From positions 3,694,803-3,758,802 of the forward strand of contig NZ_FOJF01000001.1 of assembly GCF_900110995.1 (NCBI RefSeq): 64,000 bases of DNA. Reading direction: 5' to 3'. Both the position numbers and the translations under genes were made by a program. Source of the stretch: Chitinophaga sp. YR573 (GTDB lineage Bacteria > Bacteroidota > Bacteroidia > Chitinophagales > Chitinophagaceae). Positions 8,926 to 17,237 of the stretch are shown here, in pieces (position 1 is the first letter of the stretch; the number at the start of each line of letters is the position of its first letter). A model generated the notes under the pieces. That model made no database searches. It worked only from the letters and a program-made list of their open reading frames with translations, and had not been told where the DNA came from.

Positions 8926-10203
8926 ATGGATAAAGACGAAACGGTACTACAATCCCAAAACTCCTTTGGAATTACATCCAGCACAATTCTGGATACTAAC
9001 TATCTGGAGTCCCTTTTTAATAATGACCCGCAGCAGGTGACAAACATCCAGGATAAAATCCCTGGTACTGCAGAGGAAAAAAGTCCTGTATCTGATAAAG
9101 ACGCTAGTGGTGGTAAAGCCTCTACTCAAAAGGAAACACCCCGGCAGCAGCCTGAAAAGCCACTCAATTTAACGATTGACGATTCAGCTTCATTCATTGA
9201 AAGTTTAGCGACCGATCCGCAGGACGATAGCACAGAAACTGCAGAACCAAACACGAAAAACGCCACAGTAGAACCGGCGAGTGACACTGCTGTAAAGGAA
9301 CCGACCACAGCTAGTGACTCTCATTTATCACCCAGTAACATCGCTTCCTTTTCCAAAGAACTTTTCAGCCTGGGAATATTATCCAGCGAAGATGGTCAGG
9401 AAGATGAGCCGGAAATAAAGACCGCTGAGCAACTGGTTGAAAGACTTACCCAGGAAAAACAGCGGGGTGCAGTGCAGCTTCTTGAAAACATTCTTTCCAA
9501 TTATGGACCTGAATACAGGCAGGCTTTTGATGCTATCTATATCAATGGGGTAAGTCCCCGTGATTATTTTGTTCAGGCTGAGCAGGTGGCTACTCTTCAG
9601 GATCTGGATCTGACTATCCCAGACAACCAGAAACAGGTGCTACGCAGACATTACCAGACACTGGGCTGGGATGCAGGTAAGATTCGGGCCAAAATTGAAA
9701 AGCTGGAAAATTATCAGGATCTGGAGGAAGAAGCCCGTGATATACATGCCTCACTGGTTTTGAAAGAAAAGGATGCCCTGGTACAAAAGGAAAATGACAG
9801 GAAACAGGAGCTATCCAAAAAGGCTGCACAGGAACAGGAACATCAAATCAGTGTCGGACGCATCATCACTGAGAAATTAAAGGCCAAAGACTTTGATGGT
9901 ATTCCACTGGATGAAAAAACGGCTCGCTCCCTGGGCGCTTATATGCTGCAAAAGAAATGGCAGCTGGGAGAAAATCAGATCTCAGACTATGAAAAGGATA
10001 TTTTAGATCTCTCGCGCCCGGAAAACAGACAAGCCCAGGTTAAGATAGCCCTGTTGATGCAGCTATTGAAAGTAGACCCAACGCTTTCACGTCTTGGGCG
10101 AAAAGCGGAAACGGACAAATCAAATAAATTATTTTCCTTTCTGCAGAGAGAGGAATCAACACAGAAAAAACAAGGTAAAAAGAGTACCAACTTTTTTGAG
10201 TAA
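8926..10203 (+). CDS. Putative capsid scaffolding / assembly protein
   Basis: This 425-residue protein is placed directly before the major capsid gene, the usual scaffold position. Residues 1-140 are acidic, Ser/Thr/Glu/Asp/Pro-rich and probably disordered. Residues 165-300 are helical, with a long Glu/Lys/Gln coiled coil at about 245-305. The C-terminus ends in a basic Lys-rich patch (KKQGKKS) of the type that can dock onto capsid subunits. This disordered-acidic, coiled-coil, basic-tail layout is typical of scaffolding proteins. No protease motif was seen, so removal may be by exit rather than cleavage. The start codon is preceded by TTAACCC. The function is inferred from position and composition. 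Confidence 0.62.
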   Translation: MDKDETVLQSQNSFGITSSTILDTNYLESLFNNDPQQVTNIQDKIPGTAEEKSPVSDKDASGGKASTQKETPRQQPEKPLNLTIDDSASFIESLATDPQDDSTETAEPNTKNATVEPASDTAVKEPTTASDSHLSPSNIASFSKELFSLGILSSEDGQEDEPEIKTAEQLVERLTQEKQRGAVQLLENILSNYGPEYRQAFDAIYINGVSPRDYFVQAEQVATLQDLDLTIPDNQKQVLRRHYQTLGWDAGKIRAKIEKLENYQDLEEEARDIHASLVLKEKDALVQKENDRKQELSKKAAQEQEHQISVGRIITEKLKAKDFDGIPLDEKTARSLGAYMLQKKWQLGENQISDYEKDILDLSRPENRQAQVKIALLMQLLKVDPTLSRLGRKAETDKSNKLFSFLQREESTQKKQGKKSTNFFE

Positions 10204-10272
10204 TAACCCATTGTTTGTTAACCTATACTTACCCTGATCTAACCCGCCAGGGAAGACCTATCCCTATTAAAA

Positions 10273-11823
10273 ATGCTTCAGACAATCCCAGGCTTCACCG
10301 GATTTAAGTACGGTCGGTATGCCAGCATGGAAGGACGCGCCATCGGTAAGTTCACCGACTCCAACCACCTATCCACCCTGCGTAGTGAAAGACCGGCAGA
10401 CTATGATAAAAAGATCATTGACATATATACTGAAACGCAGCTGTACAGCAACGATTTTCTAAATATGATCAATAAGGCCACCCCTTATTACATAGAAGGA
10501 AATACAGATTCCTTCCAGTGGGAAATTGCCGCACCATTCTTATTCCCCCAGGTAATAGAAGTGCCGGCTACAACCTTAAATCAGGATCGTATAGGCGTTG
10601 ACGGTAAAGAGTTTCATTTGGTGTTAGACACTTCTGAGTTTGCCAAAAATTCCGTCATTGTGTTAGGCCATAAAATGTTTGGCCCCAGGTTGTATGTGAC
10701 CAAGGATCCACAGCCGTATACCATGGGCTACCTGTATGAATTCACGCTGGTCGCCGCAAATCCTCGCATTCAGTTCCTGGATAAACAGTGGATTCTCCCT
10801 GGTACCAGTTGCCAGTTAATCGATGTGGTGATAGGAGAGTTTGATCAGGATCTGGGTGGATTACCTCGTCTGGGCCGCACTATTAAAATGTTCGATTCTC
10901 TGGGAGCCAGTTATGGTTTTCAGCACAAAAATACCAAATGGGCGGATCAGAGAGTGCTGAAGGATTCAGTAACCGGAAAGCCACTTGACATCTTGTATTA
11001 CGCAAAGATGGGGCAGAGAGGTGAATTGCCCACCAGTATCGCCAATATCAGATGGGAACCTACCATTGAATTTTTGATCAGAAAGCAGATGCTGGAAACG
11101 AAAGTCCAGCGAATGATCTGGAGTACGCCTGGTACCGTTAAAACTGGTGGTAATAAACAAGAATTAAAGAAGATTTCTGGTGGTGTCTATTATAAAATGA
11201 AGCACTACGGAAACTACTTCCCGTACCATAAAGGAGAGCTATCTCCAGGACTTCTGCGAAGCATCTTCGGTGATTTATTCTATCGCCGGGTAGACATGAG
11301 CAAACGTAGAGTCGTGATGTTCACCAATGAAGCTGGATTCGATGTTTTCAACGAAGCGCTTAAACAGGATTTGATGAACCTGGGGCTTACTGTTATTGCC
11401 GATTCCAGGTTTATTGAAGGCTCTGGTCAGAACATGTCTGTGAATTTCGGTTTCAATAGTATGGTCTCCCGTGAGACAGGACGCGTAGAACTCAAACATC
11501 TGCAGGAACTGGATCTGCCACAACATAATCGGGAGTTTGGGCAAAACAAAAAGTCCACCCCAATATTTATGATTTTCGATGTCAGTCCTGAAAGTGATGG
11601 CACGTTCACTGATCGTATTCGCGAAGTACGTCAGGCAGGCGCACCATCGATGACTTACGGATACATAGATGGCAGGCAATCTCACCTGGGACACCAGGCA
11701 TCTCAAGGTATGAATTCTGCATCGATGGATCCCGGATACATGCTTTGGATGGAAGACCGCGCCGACATCTTTATAGAAGATCTCTCAAGGACAGTACTCA
11801 TTGAAGAGATTCCACAATATTAA
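10273..11823 (+). CDS. Major capsid protein
   Basis: This 516-residue protein is probably the HK97-fold shell subunit. Support comes from its place after portal and scaffold, its size (crAss-like capsid proteins are about 500 residues) and its mixed alpha/beta composition with no signal or membrane segment. An N-terminal arm (about residues 1-60) is followed by a body rich in beta strands, including a 300-residue central part with AKMGQRGELPTS and FLIRKQM segments. The gene is a single unit, with a leader that contains TTAACC at 10218-10223 and a hairpin behind the stop, as expected for a highly expressed late gene. Capsid folds have no diagnostic motif, so the call is contextual. Confidence 0.8.
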   Translation: MLQTIPGFTGFKYGRYASMEGRAIGKFTDSNHLSTLRSERPADYDKKIIDIYTETQLYSNDFLNMINKATPYYIEGNTDSFQWEIAAPFLFPQVIEVPATTLNQDRIGVDGKEFHLVLDTSEFAKNSVIVLGHKMFGPRLYVTKDPQPYTMGYLYEFTLVAANPRIQFLDKQWILPGTSCQLIDVVIGEFDQDLGGLPRLGRTIKMFDSLGASYGFQHKNTKWADQRVLKDSVTGKPLDILYYAKMGQRGELPTSIANIRWEPTIEFLIRKQMLETKVQRMIWSTPGTVKTGGNKQELKKISGGVYYKMKHYGNYFPYHKGELSPGLLRSIFGDLFYRRVDMSKRRVVMFTNEAGFDVFNEALKQDLMNLGLTVIADSRFIEGSGQNMSVNFGFNSMVSRETGRVELKHLQELDLPQHNREFGQNKKSTPIFMIFDVSPESDGTFTDRIREVRQAGAPSMTYGYIDGRQSHLGHQASQGMNSASMDPGYMLWMEDRADIFIEDLSRTVLIEEIPQY

Positions 11824-11846
11824 TTCCTATAACCCCCTTACAGCAC

Positions 11847-11886
11847 GGTTGCTACGGCGTTCCCGCTTACCGGCAACCTCCCTTTT
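11847..11886 (+). terminator. Possible terminator or attenuator after the capsid gene
   Basis: GGTTGC at 11847-11852 pairs with GCAACC at 11873-11878, and GCG (11857-11859) can pair with CGC (11864-11866) inside the loop. A short TTTT run (11883-11886) follows. The hairpin is imperfect. It may be a partial terminator that lowers expression of downstream virion genes relative to the capsid gene. Confidence 0.4.
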
Positions 11887-11900
11887 ATAAAATTTAGCTA

Positions 11901-12857
11901 ATGAGTAAAGTAGGTGTTATCTCAAGTATTCCTCTTTCAGAGGCAACAACAGGTTACGAAGGTGCCCTGGCTGCTGTTAACTTAACCAGAGCGCCTGGTA
12001 CCGGTACAATGTTTCTTCCCTATAAGGAAAAGAATAATGAATACAGAACCGGACTGGATGCTGAGGCAGTCTATATCAGACGTATCTCCGATGGACATGC
12101 GCAGAAAATTGAAAAGGAAAAAGTCACCAAAGAAAGGCAACGGTTAGAGCAGATTTTAAAGCTGGATTTAAGCCCACGGTCTGATTACTATAATATCTCT
12201 ACCTGGTCGCCGACAGCCAAAAACAGGCCGGTTATTGAACCTGTAAAACTTGGTGATGGTAAAACATATTTCAATCTTGAAGATCCTTTGCAGGCTGTGG
12301 CTTACGCTTTTCTAAGAGTGCATCCACATATTGCTACCTCTATGGAAGCCTACCAGCGGGGAGATTTTCCCGATGCCCGGTTTTATGTGATGGATGATGA
12401 AGTGGAGCAGGAAATTACCTATCGAAAGAAGACACATCTCAACAAAGCCATTTTTACACTGGATAATCTGTCGCTGGAGAAACGGAAAAAAATAGCAAGG
12501 CAATGCTCCCTTCCTGTCAGTGATGCCGATAAAGAGCAGGTGGTGTACAACCAACTGGACAGCTTTATAAAGCAGGGCGTTATTAAATCAGGTCCCTTTG
12601 AGGGCGTAGCCGGAGTAGATATATTCATGCGCTTTATAACAATTTCTGATGAGGTCCTGCATGTAAAAGATCTGGTACGCCAGGCTATCACACATTCAAT
12701 CTACCGGCGCGATAAGCTCTCCAAACTTTTTGAGGGTGAAATTGAAATTGCCAAATCAGAAGAACAGTTGGTGGACTACCTGCTCGATGAAAAAAATCAG
12801 GCCGATATATTAATGCTGGAAGATAAACTGAGAGCAAAAAAATCAATTCTGGCATGA
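11901..12857 (+). CDS. Conserved virion-module protein (318 aa), function unknown
   Basis: This 318-residue protein follows the capsid gene and shares its strand. It is soluble and has no signal or membrane segment. A Lys/Glu-rich helix lies near residues 70-95, a mixed alpha/beta middle follows, and the C-terminal 60 residues are helical (IEIAKSEEQLVDYLLDEK region). Its stop overlaps the next start by four bases (ATGA), implying translational coupling. In crAss-like genomes this slot holds structural or head-completion proteins, so a minor capsid or capsid-vertex role is plausible. Nothing in the sequence proves it. Confidence 0.72.
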   Translation: MSKVGVISSIPLSEATTGYEGALAAVNLTRAPGTGTMFLPYKEKNNEYRTGLDAEAVYIRRISDGHAQKIEKEKVTKERQRLEQILKLDLSPRSDYYNISTWSPTAKNRPVIEPVKLGDGKTYFNLEDPLQAVAYAFLRVHPHIATSMEAYQRGDFPDARFYVMDDEVEQEITYRKKTHLNKAIFTLDNLSLEKRKKIARQCSLPVSDADKEQVVYNQLDSFIKQGVIKSGPFEGVAGVDIFMRFITISDEVLHVKDLVRQAITHSIYRRDKLSKLFEGEIEIAKSEEQLVDYLLDEKNQADILMLEDKLRAKKSILA

Positions 12858-13570
12858 TAGCAGTACAGCAGCTATTATATGATATAGACCTAAAGTTAAA
12901 TAAGGTAGCTACCAGTAGTCACCAATTTATTTCGTTAGAGGATAAGCTGATAGCCATTAACGATGCCCAGTATTTGCTGATAAAACAAAAAGTAGCTGGC
13001 TCTGTCAACACAGCAGGGCTGGATGGAAATAAGAGAAGATATGATGATCTGGAAAATCTGATTGTACCACATACAATGCTGCCGGTATTTGAAGATAATT
13101 CAGATGGACTACCTGGTTATTATTCAGATTTATCGGGTCTTTCCCTTCCTTATATGTTTTTTATAGATGCTTTTTTTATTTGTAAAAAAGGTACATGTAA
13201 GGATAGGGTGGTACATGGATTCAGAATCAAGCATGCTGATTTGCAGCAGGTTTTAAAGAATTCAAACATCTGCCCCTCTTTTGAATACCAGGAAATGCCA
13301 TTTACAGTTACATCTGGCAGATTATACGGATTTACAGATGGGACTTATACTGTGGATCACACTTATCTATCCTATATCCGTTATCCATCCCGTGTTGATA
13401 TGGAAGGATACATTGATTTTAATGGCGCACCTTCTGTTACTACCGACTGTGAACTAAAGCAATATCTCAAAGATGAGTTAGTAGATATCGCCACCGGGCA
13501 ACTGGCGATGAATACTGAAAATACTCCAGCCGCCGGATACGCGCAGGCAAGAATACATCAACAACCCTAA
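12854..13570 (+). CDS. Conserved virion-module protein (238 aa), function unknown
   Basis: This 238-residue protein is translationally coupled to the previous gene through an ATGA overlap. A helical N-terminus (residues 1-50) is followed by beta-rich sequence with many Tyr and Phe residues. A CKKGTCKDRVVHGFRIKHADL segment lies in the middle and the C-terminal third is helical. The Cys pair near residues 110-115 could bind metal or form a disulfide. It sits between a capsid-side and a tail-side gene, so it is a candidate head-tail connector or ring component. No specific family is recognised. Confidence 0.72.
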   Translation: MIAVQQLLYDIDLKLNKVATSSHQFISLEDKLIAINDAQYLLIKQKVAGSVNTAGLDGNKRRYDDLENLIVPHTMLPVFEDNSDGLPGYYSDLSGLSLPYMFFIDAFFICKKGTCKDRVVHGFRIKHADLQQVLKNSNICPSFEYQEMPFTVTSGRLYGFTDGTYTVDHTYLSYIRYPSRVDMEGYIDFNGAPSVTTDCELKQYLKDELVDIATGQLAMNTENTPAAGYAQARIHQQP

Positions 13571-13597
13571 ATCCTATTAACCCTATAAGCCAATACC

Positions 13598-14716
13598 ATG
13601 GATTTTTCACTTACTACCATGTTTGTATTACCCCCTAATAACACTTTGCCGGTAGCCGGATCCACTGAGGATCTTCTTCCAAAACAATTTGGGGTATTTG
13701 GGGCTGCCTACCAGCCTTATTCTTCTGTCAATGAACCATATCTGTACCTGGCTCAGGGAAGGTTAGAGAATGTTCCAAATACAGGATCAAAGAAATCCGG
13801 AAAAATTGCAAAAAATAAGATCGTCTCCTGGTATAAGGTAACTGCAGAACCTAATACATACGATCAATCTACCATTGTTTCTGATTTTCAGGTCAAATGC
13901 GGTGACCAGATGACTATTACCATCAGAGCCCATAGCAACTATATTGATAGCGGTTTTGCTAATGGCTATACGCAATCTGTAACCGTGGAGGCACCTTGCT
14001 GCGGATGCGGAGCTGATCCCTGCACAAACACAGATCCCGCTGACGTTCAGCTCATGCTCGATGATGCTATCGCCAAATTTATGGTCTCTGGCCCATTTAT
14101 GGGTAGTGTGCTTTCAAACTACATCGATGTTACCCGTGAGGGGGAAGGTGCCGATGCCAAACTTATCATTAATGGTAAACCACTTACCCCGGATGGAAGG
14201 ATTTGTGATGTGAGTGCTAACCCATGGGAATATGACAGGTTATGGTACGCCGTTTTTGTAACCAAAGGGGCAGATACCACGCAGGATCCGCTGGTCTATG
14301 ACAGATGTGAGCAGATTGCCACCGTTACAACGACCCCTCAATATGGATTTATCAGAGGAAATTCTGAACAGATATACCAGATGGAGAAATATTACTATTC
14401 CTATCAGTCCCCGGAGTTTAAAACCCTGGTAAACAATCCTGGATGGAATGGAGCCTATGAAAGCTATGTAGTTGATGGGCAATATTACGATACCTATTAC
14501 CTGAAATTTCTGTCAGTAGATGATCTGGGAACCTGGGATAATTCTCTGCCTCAGGATCAGACGGTAATTATTGCCATTCCTATCACTCAGAGCGCTCCGT
14601 TCGAGACAATAATGACAGCCTATCTGGGGGCCGCTCCAACAAATGTATCTCCTGTAGTGAGAACAACTACCACAACTAGTAGTTCTACTACCAGCACGTT
14701 CACTTCATTTAACTGA
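13598..14716 (+). CDS. Virion protein with Cys cluster and Thr/Ser-rich tail
   Basis: This 372-residue protein is beta-rich, with no signal or membrane segment. A Cys cluster CCGCGADPC lies near residue 130, a density typical of the adhesin-like proteins in this window. The final 20 residues are almost pure Thr/Ser (RTTTTTSSSTTSTFTS), a low-complexity linker like one in the later gene at 48675. TTAACCC at 13577-13583 precedes the start. It may be a head fibre or tail decoration protein. The Thr/Ser tail could be flexible or glycosylated, which is inference only. It is followed within nine bases by the endolysin gene. Confidence 0.7.
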   Translation: MDFSLTTMFVLPPNNTLPVAGSTEDLLPKQFGVFGAAYQPYSSVNEPYLYLAQGRLENVPNTGSKKSGKIAKNKIVSWYKVTAEPNTYDQSTIVSDFQVKCGDQMTITIRAHSNYIDSGFANGYTQSVTVEAPCCGCGADPCTNTDPADVQLMLDDAIAKFMVSGPFMGSVLSNYIDVTREGEGADAKLIINGKPLTPDGRICDVSANPWEYDRLWYAVFVTKGADTTQDPLVYDRCEQIATVTTTPQYGFIRGNSEQIYQMEKYYYSYQSPEFKTLVNNPGWNGAYESYVVDGQYYDTYYLKFLSVDDLGTWDNSLPQDQTVIIAIPITQSAPFETIMTAYLGAAPTNVSPVVRTTTTTSSSTTSTFTSFN

Positions 14717-14724
14717 CGACTCTA

Positions 14725-15183
14725 ATGGAAAAGTTAACCCTTGAAAGAATTGAAACACTCCATCCCCGCGTACGTTCTCAGGTAAAGGAAATTCTGGAAG
14801 AGTTGGAGTTACCAGACAATGTTCAGGTTCGTATTACCCAGGCACTCAGAACTTTTAAAGAGCAGGATGGACTGTTTGCGCAAGGCAGAACCAAGCCGGG
14901 ATCCAAAGTGACCAATGCTGCCGGCGGTGAGAGCATTCACAATTATGGTCTTGCTTTCGACTATGCGCTTTTGATCGATACCAAAATATCCTGGAAGGTG
15001 GATGAGAACTGGAAAAAAGTGGCGCAGGCATTCAAAGCTAAAGGATGGACCTGGGGTGGGGAGTGGAAATCTATCAAAGACTATCCACATCTGGAAAACA
15101 CATTTGGGTATACCTGGCAAAAGTTGCTGGAAAAATATAAGAAAGGAGATTTTATAAAAGGTACCCAATATGTTAACCTATGA
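14725..15183 (+). CDS. M15-family peptidoglycan peptidase (endolysin)
   Basis: This 152-residue VanY/L-alanyl-D-glutamate or D-Ala-D-Ala peptidase-type enzyme would cut peptide stems of peptidoglycan. The zinc site is visible: the SIHNYGLAFD motif gives H72 and D79, and PHLE gives H122, with E124 next to it. The domain fills almost the whole protein and has no signal peptide, so release would need a holin or direct virion carriage. Its place inside the structural block, not beside the small membrane proteins at 51.9-53.0 kb, leaves open whether it acts in lysis, entry or both. The last codons overlap the next start (ATGA), implying coupling. Confidence 0.92.
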   Translation: MEKLTLERIETLHPRVRSQVKEILEELELPDNVQVRITQALRTFKEQDGLFAQGRTKPGSKVTNAAGGESIHNYGLAFDYALLIDTKISWKVDENWKKVAQAFKAKGWTWGGEWKSIKDYPHLENTFGYTWQKLLEKYKKGDFIKGTQYVNL

Positions 15184-15692
15184 TCATCCTGGATATTGAC
15201 CTGATTGAGACTTATAATAGCTCCATATTAGCCATCGCAGATGTAAGCAGCTATCCACCAGAAAAAAATATTGAAAACCCATTTATTGAAATCACCCCAC
15301 CGGGATTTTCAAAAGTGGGTCTTTCTTTTATCCCAAAAACGGTGAACCTGTTTAACAGCACCAGCATAGAGCTAACCAACCCGGAAGTAAAACCAGCGCC
15401 GCTGCCGGACGGTATTTATCACCTGAAGTACTCCGTTAGACCCAATTATGAAATATATACTCAGAAAACCTTTTTAAAAACAAATGGGATCAGGGAACGC
15501 TTTGATATTGCTTTTCTGAAGGCAGATGTAAGTAACTGTGACAGTAGAAGTGCTGCCAGGTTCAGATCTAAACTGGATCTGATTTCATTTTACCTGCAAT
15601 ATGCCATGGCAGCCGCTAATATCTGCAATGAAAAACTAGCCATGGATCTGTACCGAAAAGCTCAGCGACTTCTTGATAAGTTTGATTGTTAA
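15180..15692 (+). CDS. Tail-module protein (170 aa), function unknown
   Basis: This 170-residue protein is coupled to the M15 gene by a four-base overlap and preceded by TTAACC (15173-15178). The first 100 residues are beta-rich with Pro-rich turns (residues 20-80). The last 65 residues form two helices with a repeated Ala/Leu/Tyr pattern and end in a Cys. This beta-then-helical-hairpin shape occurs in phage tail-associated proteins placed before fibres. No enzymatic motif is visible. It is probably an adaptor in the fibre or baseplate region, by position only. Confidence 0.65.
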   Translation: MIILDIDLIETYNSSILAIADVSSYPPEKNIENPFIEITPPGFSKVGLSFIPKTVNLFNSTSIELTNPEVKPAPLPDGIYHLKYSVRPNYEIYTQKTFLKTNGIRERFDIAFLKADVSNCDSRSAARFRSKLDLISFYLQYAMAAANICNEKLAMDLYRKAQRLLDKFDC

Positions 15693-15714
15693 CCTGAAAA
15701 AAAACAAAATAAGT

Positions 15715-15831
15715 ATGGCCAGCTGTAAGATATGTGGTACTGCTATCTGTGATTGTAAAATAGTGTGTGATGCCTGCTCTCAGACTAACCTTACCCCTGA
15801 AGCAACAGTCGCTCCTGTAAAACCCGCGTAA
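15715..15831 (+). CDS. Tiny Cys-rich zinc-knuckle-like protein (38 aa)
   Basis: A 39-codon frame (ATG to TAA) fits exactly between two virion genes. The product starts MASCKICG and holds C4, C7, C12, C14, C18 and C21 in CxxC, CxC and CxxC spacing, followed by a Pro/Ala/Thr tail. The pattern suggests binding of one zinc or a disulfide knot. Upstream is TTAACC at 15689-15694 and an A-rich leader, and the next start lies five bases after the stop. The tight packing and dense, regular Cys spacing support a real gene. Its function is unknown, with a structural or chaperone role possible. Confidence 0.6.
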   Translation: MASCKICGTAICDCKIVCDACSQTNLTPEATVAPVKPA

Positions 15832-15836
15832 GGAAT

Positions 15837-16127
15837 ATGAATCTGTTTATTACCAGTAATCTCCATCCATGTCCTGGATGTCAGGATAGCCGCAATCTCA
15901 TTTGTCTGATTGATAAACACCTTTCTGCCAGCGGATATAACCTATTAAGTAATTCCCGGTTGGGTTTAAGTAACCCGGTAGATATGACCACCGATAAAAG
16001 GCTTTTAATATACCGGCACATACTTTCTGCCCGAATGATTAATCCTGATTATGCCGCCGGTTTGTCCACCAGTGAGATTATCAGCCGGACATCTCAACTC
16101 CTTTATAGCTATGGGCTGCGATTGTAA
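15837..16127 (+). CDS. Small virion-module protein with N-terminal CxxC (96 aa)
   Basis: This 96-residue protein begins with a CPGCQ motif at residues 12-16 and otherwise looks helical, with a Leu/Ile-rich C-terminal half. It lies between the 38-residue Cys-rich gene and the collar-domain fibre gene. Its last 17 bases overlap the start chosen for the fibre. A fibre chaperone or small structural subunit would fit, but no family is recognised. Confidence 0.62.
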   Translation: MNLFITSNLHPCPGCQDSRNLICLIDKHLSASGYNLLSNSRLGLSNPVDMTTDKRLLIYRHILSARMINPDYAAGLSTSEIISRTSQLLYSYGLRL

Positions 16128-17220
16128 TAAAACCAACTATGAATGTAATGGCGTCAATGTTTCCTCAGATTGTGTTATCTGGCGGGGAGATCCTATTCCA
16201 CTACTGGGTATTTGCACCGGGGATCCGCTGACATTTCTGGAAATGCAGATCATTGATAAGATCGCTGAGCTGTTGGATAAAGAAGATAAGACGCTGGAAG
16301 ATTTTGATGTCTCTACCTGTCCGGCCCTAAGCAGTAAGCTACTTGGAAAAGAGCCACAGATCGCCTCCCTGCTGCAAATTATCTGGACAAATCAGTGCAG
16401 CCTCGGGCAGGCAATTACCCAGTTACAACAAAAAGTAGATGCTGAAAAACCTACCCCTTATCCATTCCAGTTAGTATGTATCACTCCTCCCGGAGGGGGA
16501 AGTTCCAGCGATGCCATTTTACAGGGTGTTTTAAATAAAGTATGTGAGCTGCAAACGCAATTAGCAACGGTTGCTCCAGCGGTAGAGGAAGCAACAAAGA
16601 TAATGATAACTGAGTATCTGGGACAGGTATTAAGGGGACTTGGGAGCAGAGGAATAGTAAAATCGGGAACAGGAAGTAATCAGTCTTTCCTGTTTAACTC
16701 ATTTGTCCCTCCATATTGTCCGTTGCCGTACTATGGACCAGTGACTAATTTTGATGCTACCGGAAAGGGACTCGTTGGTACTGCTTATGAAGGGTGGTAT
16801 TTTATGAGTGGACTTAATGGTATTCCTGATTTAAGAGGAAGAACACTGGTGGCAGCAGTAAAAGATATTCCTGGTCTTGCCCTGGACAGTGAAATAGATC
16901 CTACAAAGGCTGATAATGCCGGTACTAACTATATACCTGGTCAGAAATTCGGATACAGCTTTGTAAAACTACTGGCAACCCAGATGCCTGTACATAACCA
17001 TGGAGTTGTTGATCCTGGACATTATCACCAAAGTATATATCCAACACCGGAAAAATTTTCAGGGAATAAATTTGATTCTGCCAATCAGAGTAATACCACT
17101 CTCAAGGATACTTCAATTGCCAAAACGGGTATAACAATAGCTAATAGTGGAGGAGGGCAGTCCCATGATAATCGTCAACCCAGCTTTACCATTACCGGAT
17201 ACATAATGAGAATTGACTAA
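16111..17220 (+). CDS. Tail fibre / collar-domain protein
   Basis: This receptor-binding or fibre protein has 369 residues from the chosen ATG. An earlier in-frame ATG at 16051 lies inside the upstream gene and is less likely. The N-terminus is Cys-rich (MGCDCNK...C) and the middle is helical with coiled-coil character (about residues 45-175). The C-terminal 170 residues match the phage tail-collar pattern: IPDLRGRTLVA, then TQMPVHNHG, and a closing NRQPSF...GYI segment. His residues in HNHG and HYH could bind metal as in T4 short-fibre-type domains. Neighbouring genes are also adhesin-like, so this cluster probably sets host range. Confidence 0.82.
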   Translation: MGCDCNKTNYECNGVNVSSDCVIWRGDPIPLLGICTGDPLTFLEMQIIDKIAELLDKEDKTLEDFDVSTCPALSSKLLGKEPQIASLLQIIWTNQCSLGQAITQLQQKVDAEKPTPYPFQLVCITPPGGGSSSDAILQGVLNKVCELQTQLATVAPAVEEATKIMITEYLGQVLRGLGSRGIVKSGTGSNQSFLFNSFVPPYCPLPYYGPVTNFDATGKGLVGTAYEGWYFMSGLNGIPDLRGRTLVAAVKDIPGLALDSEIDPTKADNAGTNYIPGQKFGYSFVKLLATQMPVHNHGVVDPGHYHQSIYPTPEKFSGNKFDSANQSNTTLKDTSIAKTGITIANSGGGQSHDNRQPSFTITGYIMRID

Positions 17221-17237
17221 CCATTAAATTTAAATCA